Source: Burkholderiaceae bacterium
GTDB lineage: Bacteria; Pseudomonadota; Gammaproteobacteria; Burkholderiales; Burkholderiaceae_B
Assembly: GCA_023653055.1 (NCBI GenBank)
Contig: JAMNXR010000016.1
Span: forward strand, 1 to 64,000
Direction of reading: 5' to 3'
Length of the DNA: 64,000 nt
The notes below the pieces were generated by a model, which did not search any database, was not told where the DNA came from, and was given only the letters and a program-made list of their open reading frames with translations. Below, piece by piece: positions 42,470 through 51,827 of the stretch. How positions within the stretch are numbered: the first letter of the stretch is position 1; every line of letters starts with the position of its first letter. The translations under genes and the position numbers were made by a program.

Positions 42470-43924
42470 TTGTCTACTTCTGTTACTTTTGCTGACCTCG
42501 GGTTGGCCGATCCTCTTATGCGTGCGATTGCCGATGCCGGCTACACCATACCCACTCCTATCCAAGCGCAAGCCATTCCTCGCGTCCTCGCGGGCGGAGA
42601 CTTGCTCGCCGCCGCACAAACCGGCACGGGTAAAACCGCTGGTTTTACGCTCCCTATTTTGCACATGCTGCTTGCCAAGCCGCTTGAGCTGCGCAAACCT
42701 GGCCGCCCACGCGTACTGATTCTCACGCCTACCCGCGAATTGACCGCACAAGTCGAAGAGTCCGTCAAAACTTACGGTGTTCACACCAAAATTTCCTCTA
42801 TGGTGATTTTTGGTGGCGTCAACATCAACCCCCAGACCAATGCCTTGCGCAAACCCGTCGACATCTTGGTGGCAACACCGGGTCGTTTACTGGATCATTG
42901 CCAGCAACGCAACGTAGACTTGTCTGGTGTAGAAATTCTCGTCCTGGACGAAGCAGACCGTATGCTTGACATGGGTTTTATCCGTGACATTCGCAAAATT
43001 CTTGCCTTGCTCCCACGCCAGCGTCAAAACCTGCTCTTTTCAGCGACGTTCTCGGACGAAATCCGTGAGCTTTCCAAAGGCGTCCTCAATAACGCTTCTG
43101 AGGTTTCCGTGGCCGCCCGCAACACGACGGCTGAGCGCGTTGACCAAACCGTTCACATGGTGCCCCAGGCGCACAAACGCGACATCCTTAGCCACATCAT
43201 TCGCGAAAGCGGCTGGCATCAGGTGTTGGTCTTTACACGTACCAAGCATGGTGCAAATCGCCTCGCTGAAAAACTCGTTAAAGACGGTTTGTCTGCCTCG
43301 GCCATTCACGGGAACAAGAGTCAAGCCGCCCGTACGCGTGCACTAGATGATTTCAAAAAGGGTAAAGTCGCCGTACTGGTCGCGACCGATATCGCAGCCC
43401 GCGGTCTCGATATCGACCAACTACCTCAAGTCGTGAACTTCGAATTGCCCAACGTACCCGAGGACTACGTGCACCGCATTGGTCGTACGGGTCGTGCAGG
43501 TGCCGCAGGCTCAGCCGTGTCTTTAGTGGATTCGAGCGAAGTCAAATACCTCAAAGCCATCGAACGCATTATTAAAAAACAGATTCCACAGGTCCCGGCC
43601 CCGACGGGCTGGACGGCTTCGCCTGCCTCCCCACATGATGCGGACGATGAGGCACGCTCTGAGGGTCGCCGCGACGGCCCACGTCGCCCCCCGCAACGCT
43701 CCTCCCGCCCTGCCGGCCCTTCGAGTACAGGTGCCCCTCGTCCAGCGCGTGCTGGTCAAGGTGCAGGACATGCGCCCCGCCGTGACGTTCAAGGCAGCGG
43801 TCGTGCCCCATCGGGTCACGCCCCTGCGCGCGCAGGCTCCGGCGGTCCGGTTCGCACCGGTTCGGGCTCTAATAGCCCAAGCCAAGCCAATCGCCCCCGT
43901 CGCCCAGCTCTTTTTAACAAGTAA
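42470..43924 (+). CDS. rhlE: DEAD-box ATP-dependent RNA helicase, RhlE type
   Basis: 484 residues. Helicase motifs in order: Q-motif region [11 protein letters not shown]...[20 protein letters not shown] (Walker A), [22 protein letters not shown] (DEAD), FSATFSDEI (SAT), [11 protein letters not shown] and [10 protein letters not shown]. The last 100 residues are a Pro/Arg/Gly-rich disordered tail, an RNA-binding extension common in this group. The start is TTG 42470, preceded by GGAG at 42458-42461. It probably unwinds rRNA or mRNA structure during ribosome assembly and cold adaptation. Confidence 0.94.
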   Translation: MSTSVTFADLGLADPLMRAIADAGYTIPTPIQAQAIPRVLAGGDLLAAAQTGTGKTAGFTLPILHMLLAKPLELRKPGRPRVLILTPTRELTAQVEESVKTYGVHTKISSMVIFGGVNINPQTNALRKPVDILVATPGRLLDHCQQRNVDLSGVEILVLDEADRMLDMGFIRDIRKILALLPRQRQNLLFSATFSDEIRELSKGVLNNASEVSVAARNTTAERVDQTVHMVPQAHKRDILSHIIRESGWHQVLVFTRTKHGANRLAEKLVKDGLSASAIHGNKSQAARTRALDDFKKGKVAVLVATDIAARGLDIDQLPQVVNFELPNVPEDYVHRIGRTGRAGAAGSAVSLVDSSEVKYLKAIERIIKKQIPQVPAPTGWTASPASPHDADDEARSEGRRDGPRRPPQRSSRPAGPSSTGAPRPARAGQGAGHAPRRDVQGSGRAPSGHAPARAGSGGPVRTGSGSNSPSQANRPRRPALFNK

Positions 43925-43971
43925 CTTGCCCGCAAACAGGCTGGCGCGTCCAGCCTGTAAAATCTGTCATC

Positions 43972-45582
43972 ATGAGTATTCAATCTGAAGTTGCGCGACG
44001 CAGAACGTTCGCCATTATTTCTCACCCTGACGCCGGTAAAACGACACTCACCGAAAAGCTCCTGCTTTTCGCGGGTGCGATTCAAATCGCCGGCAGCGTC
44101 AAGGCACGCAAGGCTTCACGTCATGCGTCCTCAGACTGGATGGAAATCGAAAAGCAAAGAGGTATTTCCGTTGCCTCCTCCGTGATGCAAATGGAGTATC
44201 GCGATTGCGTGATCAATTTGCTCGACACCCCGGGCCACCAGGATTTTTCCGAAGACACCTACCGCGTCCTGACGGCTGTTGATGCCGCACTCATGGTGAT
44301 CGACGCGGCAAACGGCGTTGAACCACAAACCATTCGCTTGCTGCAAGTCTGTCGTGCACGCAATACCCCCATCATTACCTTTATTAACAAAATGGACCGA
44401 GAGGTTCGCGATCCGCTTGAGCTGCTGTCCGAAATTGAACAGCACATTGGCATGGATGCCGTGCCCTTCTCTTGGCCGGTTGGTATGGGCAAAGCCTTCG
44501 GTGGCGTATTCGATATTCAGCGCGACCGCATGCGTCTTTTCCGTCCAGGACAAGAGCGTCGCAATGACAGCACGGATGACTTTATTGACGGGCTAGACAA
44601 CCCTGAAATCGCCAAGCGGTTTGGCTCAGCTTTTGAACAAGCCAAAGGCGAGATCGAACTCATACAAGCTGCCGCGCCAACCTTCGACCACGATGCTTTT
44701 TTAGCAGGCAAGCAAACCCCAATCTTTTTCGGTTCCGCCATCAATAACTTTGGCGTCCAAGAGGTATTAGATGCCTTGGTCGACCAAGCGCCACCCCCTG
44801 GCTCCCGCCAAGCGCTGGAGCGCGTTGTCCATCCCGAAGAGCCCAAATTTACCGGTGTCGTGTTTAAGGTCCAAGCAAACATGGATCCTGCACACCGCGA
44901 TCGCGTTGCTTTTGTTCGGGTGAGCTCAGGTAAGTTTGAACGCGGGATGCGTCTTAAAGTTTCGCGCAATGGTAAAGAAATCCGCCCCAACAACGTTGTG
45001 TCTTTTTTGTCACAACGCCGTGAACTTGTGGATGAGGCCTATGCGGGCGACGTCATTGGTATCCCGAACCATGGGATCCTGCACCTCGGTGATGTGTTAA
45101 CTGAGGGCGAAGCCTTACATTTTACCGGTCTGCCATTTTTTGCACCCGAACTCTTTCAAGCGGTTGAAACCAAAGATCCACTTCGGATCAAACAGCTTCG
45201 CACAGGTCTGCTTCAGCTTGGCGAAGAAGGTGCCATCCAAGTATTTAAGCCTATTGCCGCAGGTGGTGCGATGCTGCTTGGCGCGGTCGGCCAGCTTCAA
45301 TTTGAAGTCGTGGCCCATCGCCTACAAGCCGAATACGGCGCCGAAGCCCGGTTGATGCCTTCTCGCTACAACATGGCCCGCTGGATTACGGCCGAAGATC
45401 CGAAAGAATTGCGCAAATTCATCGATGCGAATGCCTCTCATATCGCCTATGATGTAGTCGAAGCACCGGCCTTCCTCGTCTCGTCAACTGCGCAACTTCG
45501 GGTCGCCGAAGAGCGCCACCCGGCGATTCGGTTTCATGCAATGCGTGAACACGGTGGCCAAGTGTTTGCTGACAAAGTCTGA
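43972..45582 (+). CDS. prfC: Peptide chain release factor 3
   Basis: RF3 is a translational GTPase that recycles RF1/RF2 from the ribosome after termination. 536 residues. P-loop SHPDAGKTTLTEKLL, switch region GISVASSVMQMEY, DTPGHQDFSEDTYR and NKMDREVRDP are the G1-G4 elements; the C-terminal part has the RF3-specific domain (VEAPAFLVSSTAQL). Standard length. Followed after 23 bases by an unknown gene. Confidence 0.96.
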   Translation: MSIQSEVARRRTFAIISHPDAGKTTLTEKLLLFAGAIQIAGSVKARKASRHASSDWMEIEKQRGISVASSVMQMEYRDCVINLLDTPGHQDFSEDTYRVLTAVDAALMVIDAANGVEPQTIRLLQVCRARNTPIITFINKMDREVRDPLELLSEIEQHIGMDAVPFSWPVGMGKAFGGVFDIQRDRMRLFRPGQERRNDSTDDFIDGLDNPEIAKRFGSAFEQAKGEIELIQAAAPTFDHDAFLAGKQTPIFFGSAINNFGVQEVLDALVDQAPPPGSRQALERVVHPEEPKFTGVVFKVQANMDPAHRDRVAFVRVSSGKFERGMRLKVSRNGKEIRPNNVVSFLSQRRELVDEAYAGDVIGIPNHGILHLGDVLTEGEALHFTGLPFFAPELFQAVETKDPLRIKQLRTGLLQLGEEGAIQVFKPIAAGGAMLLGAVGQLQFEVVAHRLQAEYGAEARLMPSRYNMARWITAEDPKELRKFIDANASHIAYDVVEAPAFLVSSTAQLRVAEERHPAIRFHAMREHGGQVFADKV

Positions 45583-45605
45583 CACCCTGTCAATCAGAGA
45601 TCCTT

Positions 45606-46211
45606 ATGTCTTGGCGTGCCCTCACTCTCTTTTTGTTGCTTGCCATCGTCGCCTCCTGGCAAGGCGGTCGACAACTTGGTCTCTGGCTTGTTGACCAAGC
45701 ACCGGAGTCCATCGCCTCGGCCTTTAGCCCCAAAAATGAAAACGGTACGGTGCTGGATGCAGATGGCAAACCTCTCGCACCACAGCCTCCCCAACCACGC
45801 ATTGATGGGACGCTTGGTGTCCCAAAAGAAATGGCCCCCGTTGAATGGACGATCGCGCCCGTCATTGCCTCACGTGCAGATGCCAACTCCTACAATAAAG
45901 ATGGCGAAGAAGACGATGAGAGGGAAAATGAGGAAGATAAAGAAACATCCTCTGATTCCGTGCAAACGGTCGATGTACGCGGCCCCGGTACCGTCTCTGC
46001 CACTACGCGACCCAATACACCTCCACCGCCTCCAGTGCTCAGCTGGCAAGAGTCCTTAAGGAAAGAACTTTCTCAGTGCAACAGCGTTGGTTTCTTTAGG
46101 CGCCCTGGTTGTATTGATGCGGCGCAATCTAAATACTGCGGGCCAAACAGCGCTTGGGGAAAAATCGCTGAGTGCCCCGAGAAAACGAACACATACAACA
46201 TAGGCGGCTAA
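45606..46211 (+). CDS. Hypothetical exported or anchored protein with acidic linker and cysteine motif
   Basis: 201 residues. One N-terminal hydrophobic segment (LTLFLLLAIVASWQGG, residues 6-21), a Pro-rich part, a strongly acidic run (GEEDDERENEEDKE, about residues 99-112) and a C-terminal module with four cysteines (QCNSVGFFRRPGC, AQSKYCGPNSAWGKIAEC). From memory similar four-cysteine ends occur in hypothetical proteins of Burkholderiales, but I cannot name a family. It overlaps the convergent rpoN by four bases. Confidence 0.75.
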   Translation: MSWRALTLFLLLAIVASWQGGRQLGLWLVDQAPESIASAFSPKNENGTVLDADGKPLAPQPPQPRIDGTLGVPKEMAPVEWTIAPVIASRADANSYNKDGEEDDERENEEDKETSSDSVQTVDVRGPGTVSATTRPNTPPPPPVLSWQESLRKELSQCNSVGFFRRPGCIDAAQSKYCGPNSAWGKIAECPEKTNTYNIGG

Positions 46212-47719
46212 GCAGCACCTGCTTGTGACTTGCGTAGCGGTGCGGTGGGTATTCGCATCTGCTCACGGTATTTTGCAACGGTCCTGCGTGCGATCGTAAT
46301 GCCATCCTTATCCAACAACTTGACAAGCTGACTGTCGGACAGCGGTCGAGCCCGATCTTCTTGACGAATCAACGCCTGAATTCTCGTCTGAACCGCCGTC
46401 GAAGAAGTCGCCTCGCCGCCCTCTGTCGATAAACCTGTACTGAAAAAGCGCTTAAGCTCCAACGTACCGAATGGCGTCACCATATACTTTTGCGTCGTTG
46501 CTCGCGAAATCGTTGACTCGTGCATCCCGAGCTCAAGGGCAATGTCTTTAAGCGTGAGGGGACGTACCGCCTCCCAACCTTTTGTAAAGAAACTTTGTTG
46601 ATGCGTCACAATCACTTGGGAGACGCGCAAAATTGTCTCAAATCGCTGCGCAACATTACGTATCATCAAGCGTGCCTCTTGCAACTGCCCATGAAGCGCA
46701 CTGTTCGCACCACCGCGAGGGCTTCCAAGTGCCTGTGCATACATCGCATTGACCCGCAGCTTTGGCATGACCGCTTCGTTGAGATGCGCTTCCCATCCCT
46801 TGCGTGTTTTCCGCACAATCACATCCGGCACTGCAAAGTCTGCCGCAGGCTTATTCCATTGGCTCCCCGGTCGAGGATTCAATCGCACGATCAACGCGTG
46901 CGCACGACGTAATACATCCGCCTCGCATCGGAGCGCCTCTCGCAACTTGCTCATATTGCCCGTTGCCAAAATATTCAGGTGCTGCTGACATACTCGACGT
47001 GCCAGCGCCAGAACTTCTGCATCTTTGACCTCAGGTAAACGGTCTGGATCCGCGTACTGTAATTGCAGGTCTAAACACTCACCCAAGTTACGAGCGCCCA
47101 CTCCTGGCGGATCCATTGACTGCAAAAAAGTCAGTCCCAATCGAAAATCATCCAGCTCTAGCTCCAACTCTGGACTCATCCAGTCCACAATTTCCTCAAG
47201 CGGCGAAGCCAACAAGCCGTCTTCGTTGAGCTCCTCAATTAACAAGCTCACAATGGCTGCGTCTCGCCGACTGAGTCGCGTCGTGCCAAGCTGACCCAAT
47301 AAATATTCGCGCAAATTACTCTCACGGGCCGCCTCGGGGCGCTCTGTCAGCTCATCATCTCTTGAGTGCCGCGACTCCGTTGAAAACTCAGGGCGCTCGC
47401 GCTCAGAGTACGGATCGCCCTCCATAGAGGAGGTGGTCGACCCCTCTAAGTCGGCCTGAGACGCCTCAGAGGGGTCTGCAGGACCCTCAAATGCCTGGTC
47501 AACCCTTATAGTAGCGCCCAGCGCGCCGGGGTCTTGTAGGCCGTCTCCTTCTTGTTCTAACAGTGGATTTTCAGCAAGCGCCTTCGCGACTTCCGCCTCT
47601 AACTCGAGGGTCGACAACTGCAAAAGTCGGATGGACTGTTGCAGTGCCGGGGTCAGTGTCAAGCTCTGACCAAGACGAAATTCGAGAAAATTGCGAGTCA
47701 TAGGTACAATATTTTGCAT
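46208..47719 (-). CDS. rpoN: RNA polymerase sigma-54 factor
   Basis: 503 residues. Region I at the N-terminus is Gln/Leu-rich (RLGQSLTLTPALQQSIRLLQ), followed by an acidic region II (about residues 60-120), the core-binding domain and the DNA-binding C-terminus with the RpoN box ARRTVAKYRE, which reads -24 promoters. ATG 47719 is used; ATG 47701 (MTRNFLEFRLGQ) also fits the family start, and a GTG at 47737 is possible. In most betaproteobacteria rpoN follows lptB; here it stands alone, so it could be a second copy or a moved gene. Confidence 0.95.
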   Translation of the reverse strand: MQNIVPMTRNFLEFRLGQSLTLTPALQQSIRLLQLSTLELEAEVAKALAENPLLEQEGDGLQDPGALGATIRVDQAFEGPADPSEASQADLEGSTTSSMEGDPYSERERPEFSTESRHSRDDELTERPEAARESNLREYLLGQLGTTRLSRRDAAIVSLLIEELNEDGLLASPLEEIVDWMSPELELELDDFRLGLTFLQSMDPPGVGARNLGECLDLQLQYADPDRLPEVKDAEVLALARRVCQQHLNILATGNMSKLREALRCEADVLRRAHALIVRLNPRPGSQWNKPAADFAVPDVIVRKTRKGWEAHLNEAVMPKLRVNAMYAQALGSPRGGANSALHGQLQEARLMIRNVAQRFETILRVSQVIVTHQQSFFTKGWEAVRPLTLKDIALELGMHESTISRATTQKYMVTPFGTLELKRFFSTGLSTEGGEATSSTAVQTRIQALIRQEDRARPLSDSQLVKLLDKDGITIARRTVAKYREQMRIPTAPLRKSQAGAA

Positions 47720-48353
47720 GATGATCACACCAAACACCGCAAATACCCGAAAAGACGTCTATCTACTGGGCAATACCTTGTTGCGTCTGGGACTGCCGCG
47801 ACTCATTATTCGCTTAGCTGTGACCTTAAGTGTGCTGGCCTTGTTACTTTATTGCGTGCAGGGCATTCTCGCACGGGGTAAAGCTTGGTTAGAGTTTAGT
47901 CTGCATATTTCGGGTCTCAACGATATCCTTGGCAAGACGGTGATCGATTTTGTCATGCAGTATCAAAAATTCTTCTGGTGGCTGATTGCCGCGCTTCTGG
48001 TGCTTTTCGTCTTGAGTGGACTCATGAGTTGGCTCAAGGCTAGCGTCAAACGCGGCCGTGCTGCGCTCGTCCCCCTCGGTGAGATACGCAAGCTGTGTGG
48101 AGGTCTGAGCCAAGAAGCACTCGATGTGCTGGATTGGGTATGGCGGGACAAGTCAAATCCGGTCACCATCGGCAATATACAGGCCACGCTCACGCAGCTA
48201 CGCTCTGGCCGTCAACGCAAATTAGATTTAGCGCGCGCGCAAAAACTTGAGCTTGAGCTTGCCCTAACACCCAAAACTTCCACGCCAGCGACCGCCCCAT
48301 CAGACACCCCTCCTGCTCCTGGCGGTCAGCGCGAACCGACCCTTCTTGCCTAA
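47718..48353 (+). CDS. Hypothetical membrane protein
   Basis: 211 residues with two membrane helices: LPRLIIRLAVTLSVLALLLYCV (about residues 28-50) and FFWWLIAALLVLFVLSGLMSWL (about 84-105), then a cytoplasmic, charged, helical part (LGEIRKLCGGLSQEALDVLDWVWRDK) and a Pro-rich end. No family recognised. Starts at ATG 47718 or 47721; the first overlaps the divergent rpoN start codon in the tetranucleotide CATG. No room is left for separate promoters between the two genes. Confidence 0.75.
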   Translation: MMITPNTANTRKDVYLLGNTLLRLGLPRLIIRLAVTLSVLALLLYCVQGILARGKAWLEFSLHISGLNDILGKTVIDFVMQYQKFFWWLIAALLVLFVLSGLMSWLKASVKRGRAALVPLGEIRKLCGGLSQEALDVLDWVWRDKSNPVTIGNIQATLTQLRSGRQRKLDLARAQKLELELALTPKTSTPATAPSDTPPAPGGQREPTLLA

Positions 48354-48760
48354 ACAAACCGTTGCTTAAAAACGCCTTGTTAAGCCCTCAACGTCAAGCC
48401 ACGCTTGCTTTTGGGCTGCTTTTATGTTTGACTATTGGTTATGATCGCGCACATCTCAGGCTCTGCCTGCCCTCGTTTAAATCTTATCGCCTCACAAGGC
48501 GAGGGTACGTTGTCGCGTGCCGGACTTGCGTCCGCCTCAGCCAAGCTTTCTTCCACACCCAGCCTACTACCGCTACTGCTAGCGATCGGTTGCCGGACCT
48601 AGCGTCCCGTGGTAGTCCGGCAACCCTTGGCCACTTCGTATTACCCCACCAGTTTTCTTTTATTACGCCCGGCTCTACCGGACGCTGGTCAAAAACCAGC
48701 AATAGATGATTGCGATATCACTGAAATGCGACGTCGGATAAAACAGACTTGAGGTTAAAC
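48354..48760 (+). promoter_or_regulatory. leuA leader region
   Basis: A 407-base stretch without a normal gene. It holds a short leucine-codon-rich reading frame (48510-48602), a hairpin CGGAC-TTGC-GTCCG (48521-48534), a perfect 11-bp stem GGTTGCCGGAC / GTCCGGCAACC (48588-48598 and 48615-48625) overlapping the leader stop codon, a T-rich run (48653-48661), a rival pairing of GTCCGG (48615-48620) with CCGGAC (48678-48683), and GCTGGT-CAAAA-ACCAGC (48684-48700). This layout fits transcription attenuation of leuA. Confidence 0.6.
48510..48602 (+). CDS. leuL: Putative leuA leader peptide rich in leucine codons
   Basis: A 30-codon frame from TTG 48510, behind GAGG (48501-48504). Codons 19-24 are CTA CTA CCG CTA CTG CTA, five leucines in six codons, four of them the usually rare CTA, ending PSLLPLLLAIGCRT. 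An in-frame ATG at 48441 would give 53 residues but lacks a ribosome site. The peptide ends inside the 5' arm of the strongest hairpin of the leader. In known attenuators, ribosome stalling at such leucine runs when charged tRNA-Leu is scarce lets leuA be read. Confidence 0.6.
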   Translation: MSRAGLASASAKLSSTPSLLPLLLAIGCRT

Positions 48761-50431
48761 ATGCTTTCAAATCCCGCTACAAAATACATCCCGTTCAAGC
48801 CCTTCGAACGAGACTTTTCTGAACGCACTTGGCCCACCAAGCGAATTACCCATCCACCTATCTGGATGAGCACAGACCTGCGCGATGGCAACCAGTCTTT
48901 GATCGAACCGATGAGCGTCGAACGCAAACTGCGTTTTTTCGATATGCTCATCAAAATCGGTTTCAAAGAAATCGAAGTCGGATTCCCCTCCGCATCACAA
49001 ACAGACTTCGATTTTGTCCGCAAGCTTGTAGACGACAAGCTGATCCCCGACGACGTCACGATCATCGCCTTGACTCAGGCACGCCCCGAACTCATCGAAC
49101 GCACCGTCGAGGCCGCTGCTGGCGCCAAACGCGCGATGATTCATCTTTACAACGCTTGCGCGCCCGGCTTTCGCCGCATCGTATTCAACATGAATCGCGA
49201 AGAAGTCAAACAAGTCGCCGTCGACGGCACAAAGTGCGTTATGGCCTGCATGGCCAAATACCCGCAAACAGAGTGGTTGTACGAATACTCTCCAGAAGTC
49301 TTTAGCACCACCGAACCAGATTTCGCCCTCGAAGTCTGTAATGCCGTGACGGACACGTGGAAACCCACACCCCAGCGCAAAATCATTTACAACTTGCCAG
49401 CGACCATCGAAGCCACCACGCCCAACATGTATGCCGATCAAATCGAATACATGCACAACAACCTGAACAAGCGCGACTGTGTCATCATCAGCTTGCACCC
49501 ACACAACGACCGCGGCACTGCCGTTGCCGCCGCCGAGCTCGGCTTGATGGCAGGCGCCGATCGTGTCGAAGGTTGTTTGTTTGGAAATGGCGAGCGCACC
49601 GGTAACGTTGACCTGGTGACCTTGGCCTTAAACCTCTACACCCAAGGGATCCACCCCGGTCTGGATTTCTCAGATATCGACGAAGTGCGCCGCTGTGTTG
49701 AGTTTTGTAATCAGTTGCCCGTTCATCCCCGTCATCCTTATGCCGGCGACCTCGTCTTTACGGCCTTCTCAGGCTCGCACCAAGATGCGATTAAAAAAGG
49801 CTTTGCCGTACAAAAAGCAGATGCCATTTGGGAAGTTCCTTATTTACCCATCGACCCCGCCGACCTTGGTCGCAGCTACGATGCAGTGATTCGCGTCAAT
49901 AGTCAGTCCGGCAAAGGCGGCGTCTCGTACCTGCTTGAACAAGAGCATGGTCTGGCCTTGCCGCGTCGCTTACAAATCGAATTTAGTCGTGCGATTCAGC
50001 GTGTCACAGACGAAACCGGTCGCGAGGTGACCGCTACGGATGTGTACAGTATTTTCAACAAAGAATATTTGACTCAGACCGAACCCTGGAAGCTGATCAA
50101 ACACAGCATCACTGGTGACCCGAGCGCTGCCGAAGGCAAACTGTTCACGATCGAGGCAGAGTTTGATGTGGGTGGTGAGCGACGCAAACTGACCGGTTCA
50201 GGTGACGGTGCCATTTCAGCGTTTGTCGATTGCTTGGGCATTCCTGTGCGCATTATGGACTACCACGAACATGCCATTGGGATTGGTACTGATACGCGTG
50301 CGGCTTGCTATGTCGAAGCACGTATCGAAGAAGGCGCAACAGGATTTGGAGTGGGTATCGACCGAGATATCGTGACCGCATCCTTTAAAGCCGTCCTGAG
50401 CGCACTGAATCGGCATATCGGTGCAGCCTGA
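48761..50431 (+). CDS. leuA: 2-isopropylmalate synthase, long form
   Basis: LeuA condenses acetyl-CoA with 2-oxoisovalerate, the first step of leucine synthesis, and is usually feedback-inhibited by leucine. 556 residues, the long LeuA type ([21 protein letters not shown] at the start) found in many Burkholderiales. Catalytic region [16 protein letters not shown], metal ligands [11 protein letters not shown], and a C-terminal LeuA allosteric domain ([20 protein letters not shown]). ATG 48761 follows GAGG at 48751-48754. Probably regulated by the leader region described separately. Confidence 0.96.
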   Translation: MLSNPATKYIPFKPFERDFSERTWPTKRITHPPIWMSTDLRDGNQSLIEPMSVERKLRFFDMLIKIGFKEIEVGFPSASQTDFDFVRKLVDDKLIPDDVTIIALTQARPELIERTVEAAAGAKRAMIHLYNACAPGFRRIVFNMNREEVKQVAVDGTKCVMACMAKYPQTEWLYEYSPEVFSTTEPDFALEVCNAVTDTWKPTPQRKIIYNLPATIEATTPNMYADQIEYMHNNLNKRDCVIISLHPHNDRGTAVAAAELGLMAGADRVEGCLFGNGERTGNVDLVTLALNLYTQGIHPGLDFSDIDEVRRCVEFCNQLPVHPRHPYAGDLVFTAFSGSHQDAIKKGFAVQKADAIWEVPYLPIDPADLGRSYDAVIRVNSQSGKGGVSYLLEQEHGLALPRRLQIEFSRAIQRVTDETGREVTATDVYSIFNKEYLTQTEPWKLIKHSITGDPSAAEGKLFTIEAEFDVGGERRKLTGSGDGAISAFVDCLGIPVRIMDYHEHAIGIGTDTRAACYVEARIEEGATGFGVGIDRDIVTASFKAVLSALNRHIGAA

Positions 50432-50451
50432 CAAGGCGCGGTTAGTGTGAT

Positions 50452-51258
50452 TTAAACGGGCGTCTCTTGAGGGCGCCCGTTTACTTTTTGTAACGCAGCA
50501 ATTTCTACAGGCTCAAAACCAGCCGCCAGACGCGCCTCAATATTAAAGGGTCCTTTAAGCGTTGGCGCTCGATATTGCGTCGCTAACTCGGCATACGTTT
50601 GAACGGGCTCGAGACCGCGCGCTGCACATAGCCAGCGATACCAGAAATTACCAATTGCTACGTGGCCGATCTCATCGCGCAAAATAATATCCACAATCGC
50701 TGCTGCCTGAGGATCACCCCCGCTTGCGAGCTTATGACGCACAGCAGGAGAAGCATCTAAACCGCGCGCCTCCAACGTACGGGGCACCAGGGCCAGGCGT
50801 GCCAGCACATCCCCCTGCGTGCGCTCCGCCATTTCCCAGAGCCCATCGTGCGCAGGAAAATCACCGTAACAATACCCAAGTGTTTTCAAATGCACCTCAA
50901 GCATCTGGAAATGTTCAGCCTCCTCAATCGCAACGCCCATCCACTCTCGATAAAATGCCTCTGGCATCTCACCAAAACGCCACACCACATCAAGCGCTAA
51001 ATTAATGGCATTGAATTCAATATGTGCCAATGCATGGATCAACACCGCACGTCCTTCTAGCGTATTGACGCTGCGCAGGCGCAGTCCTGCCGGGGAAACC
51101 AATTCAACGGGTGGACGACCAGGAATGGGCACAAGCGCCTCTAGGACACGCGAGGAATCAATCGGTGTATCCGCTTGTACCTTGGCTAAGAGATCCGCTT
51201 TCTCTTGCCAAGTGGTCTGACCCAGTGCACAGAGTGCCAATTCTCGCAATTCAATCAC
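50452..51258 (-). CDS. DUF455 ferritin-like domain protein
   Basis: 268 residues, helical. Putative di-iron ligands of a ferritin-like four-helix bundle are visible: ALAHIEFNAINLALD, VAIEEAEHFQMLEVHL and LRDEIGHVAIGNFWYRW, giving the ExxH pairs. The DUF455 family has no proven function; it is distantly like other ferritin-like oxygenases. The C-terminal residues are encoded by the leuA terminator hairpin. It starts with ATG 51258, 43 bases from the divergent DUF3429 gene. Confidence 0.88.
   Translation of the reverse strand: MIELRELALCALGQTTWQEKADLLAKVQADTPIDSSRVLEALVPIPGRPPVELVSPAGLRLRSVNTLEGRAVLIHALAHIEFNAINLALDVVWRFGEMPEAFYREWMGVAIEEAEHFQMLEVHLKTLGYCYGDFPAHDGLWEMAERTQGDVLARLALVPRTLEARGLDASPAVRHKLASGGDPQAAAIVDIILRDEIGHVAIGNFWYRWLCAARGLEPVQTYAELATQYRAPTLKGPFNIEARLAAGFEPVEIAALQKVNGRPQETPV
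50453..50489 (+). terminator. Rho-independent terminator of leuA
   Basis: Stem TAAACGGGCG (50453-50462) and CGCCCGTTTA (50474-50483), 11-base loop, then CTTTTT. It begins 22 bases after the leuA stop and lies within the last codons of the convergent DUF455 gene, whose stop codon is at 50452-50454. Confidence 0.85.
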
Positions 51259-51301
51259 GTTTTACCCAACAGTTTTAAACTCAATTGGTAATATTGCAAT
51301 T

Positions 51302-51781
51302 ATGTCTGATCTTTTGAATGCCACACATCCTGCCTTACCTGCCCGCATCCCAGCCGCAGCCCTCATTCCAGGCTTGCTGGGACTTTTGCCGTTCTGGGGG
51401 CTTGCGCTCTCGACACAGCTCTCGAGCGGACTCGATCCTTTGCTCGCGCTGATGGCACTCATTATGTATGGCGCGGTCATCCTCAGCTTTGTCGGTGCGC
51501 TCTGGTGGGGTCTGGCCGTGCATGCCACGGCACCCGCACCACGCACCGCAATGTTTATCTGGAGTGTGGTGCCTGCATTAATCGGTTGGGCCTCCATCAT
51601 GACAGCGCCTGCCATCGGCTTGCGTATGTTGATCGCGGGTCTCGCGCTTCAATGGGTGCTCGATGGACTCCTCATGCGCAAAGTCCCCAATGTGATCCCA
51701 CGTTGGGTCTTTAGACTACGCACCCTACTCACGCTGGGCGCAACCAGTGCGCTCGGCTTTGCGTATTGGCAGTTGAGCTAA
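51302..51781 (+). CDS. DUF3429 membrane protein
   Basis: 159 residues, mostly hydrophobic with about five membrane segments: IPAAALIPGLLGLLPFWGLAL, PLLALMALIMYGAVILSFVGALWWG, AMFIWSVVPALIGWASIM, GLRMLIAGLALQWVLDGLLM and LLTLGATSALGFAYW. The pattern GAxILSFxGAxxWG is typical of DUF3429. Function unknown. Confidence 0.87.
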   Translation: MSDLLNATHPALPARIPAAALIPGLLGLLPFWGLALSTQLSSGLDPLLALMALIMYGAVILSFVGALWWGLAVHATAPAPRTAMFIWSVVPALIGWASIMTAPAIGLRMLIAGLALQWVLDGLLMRKVPNVIPRWVFRLRTLLTLGATSALGFAYWQLS

Positions 51782-51827
51782 GTCAAGGCAAATACTGTAG
51801 ACCTGCCTTTACTTATTTCTCAGATTT

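Noticed and set aside
43523-43885. Minus-strand frame opposite the disordered tail of rhlE
   Set aside because: Produced by the GC-rich repetitive codons of the Pro/Arg/Gly-rich tail.
48441-48602. Longer leuA leader peptide from ATG 48441
   Set aside because: The ATG has no ribosome site, while TTG 48510 has GAGG at proper distance; the longer form is not excluded but is less likely.
48362-48709. Plus-strand frame of 115 codons between the membrane protein and leuA
   Set aside because: No ribosome site, no protein-like composition, and it overlaps the leucine-rich leader peptide frame and its hairpins.
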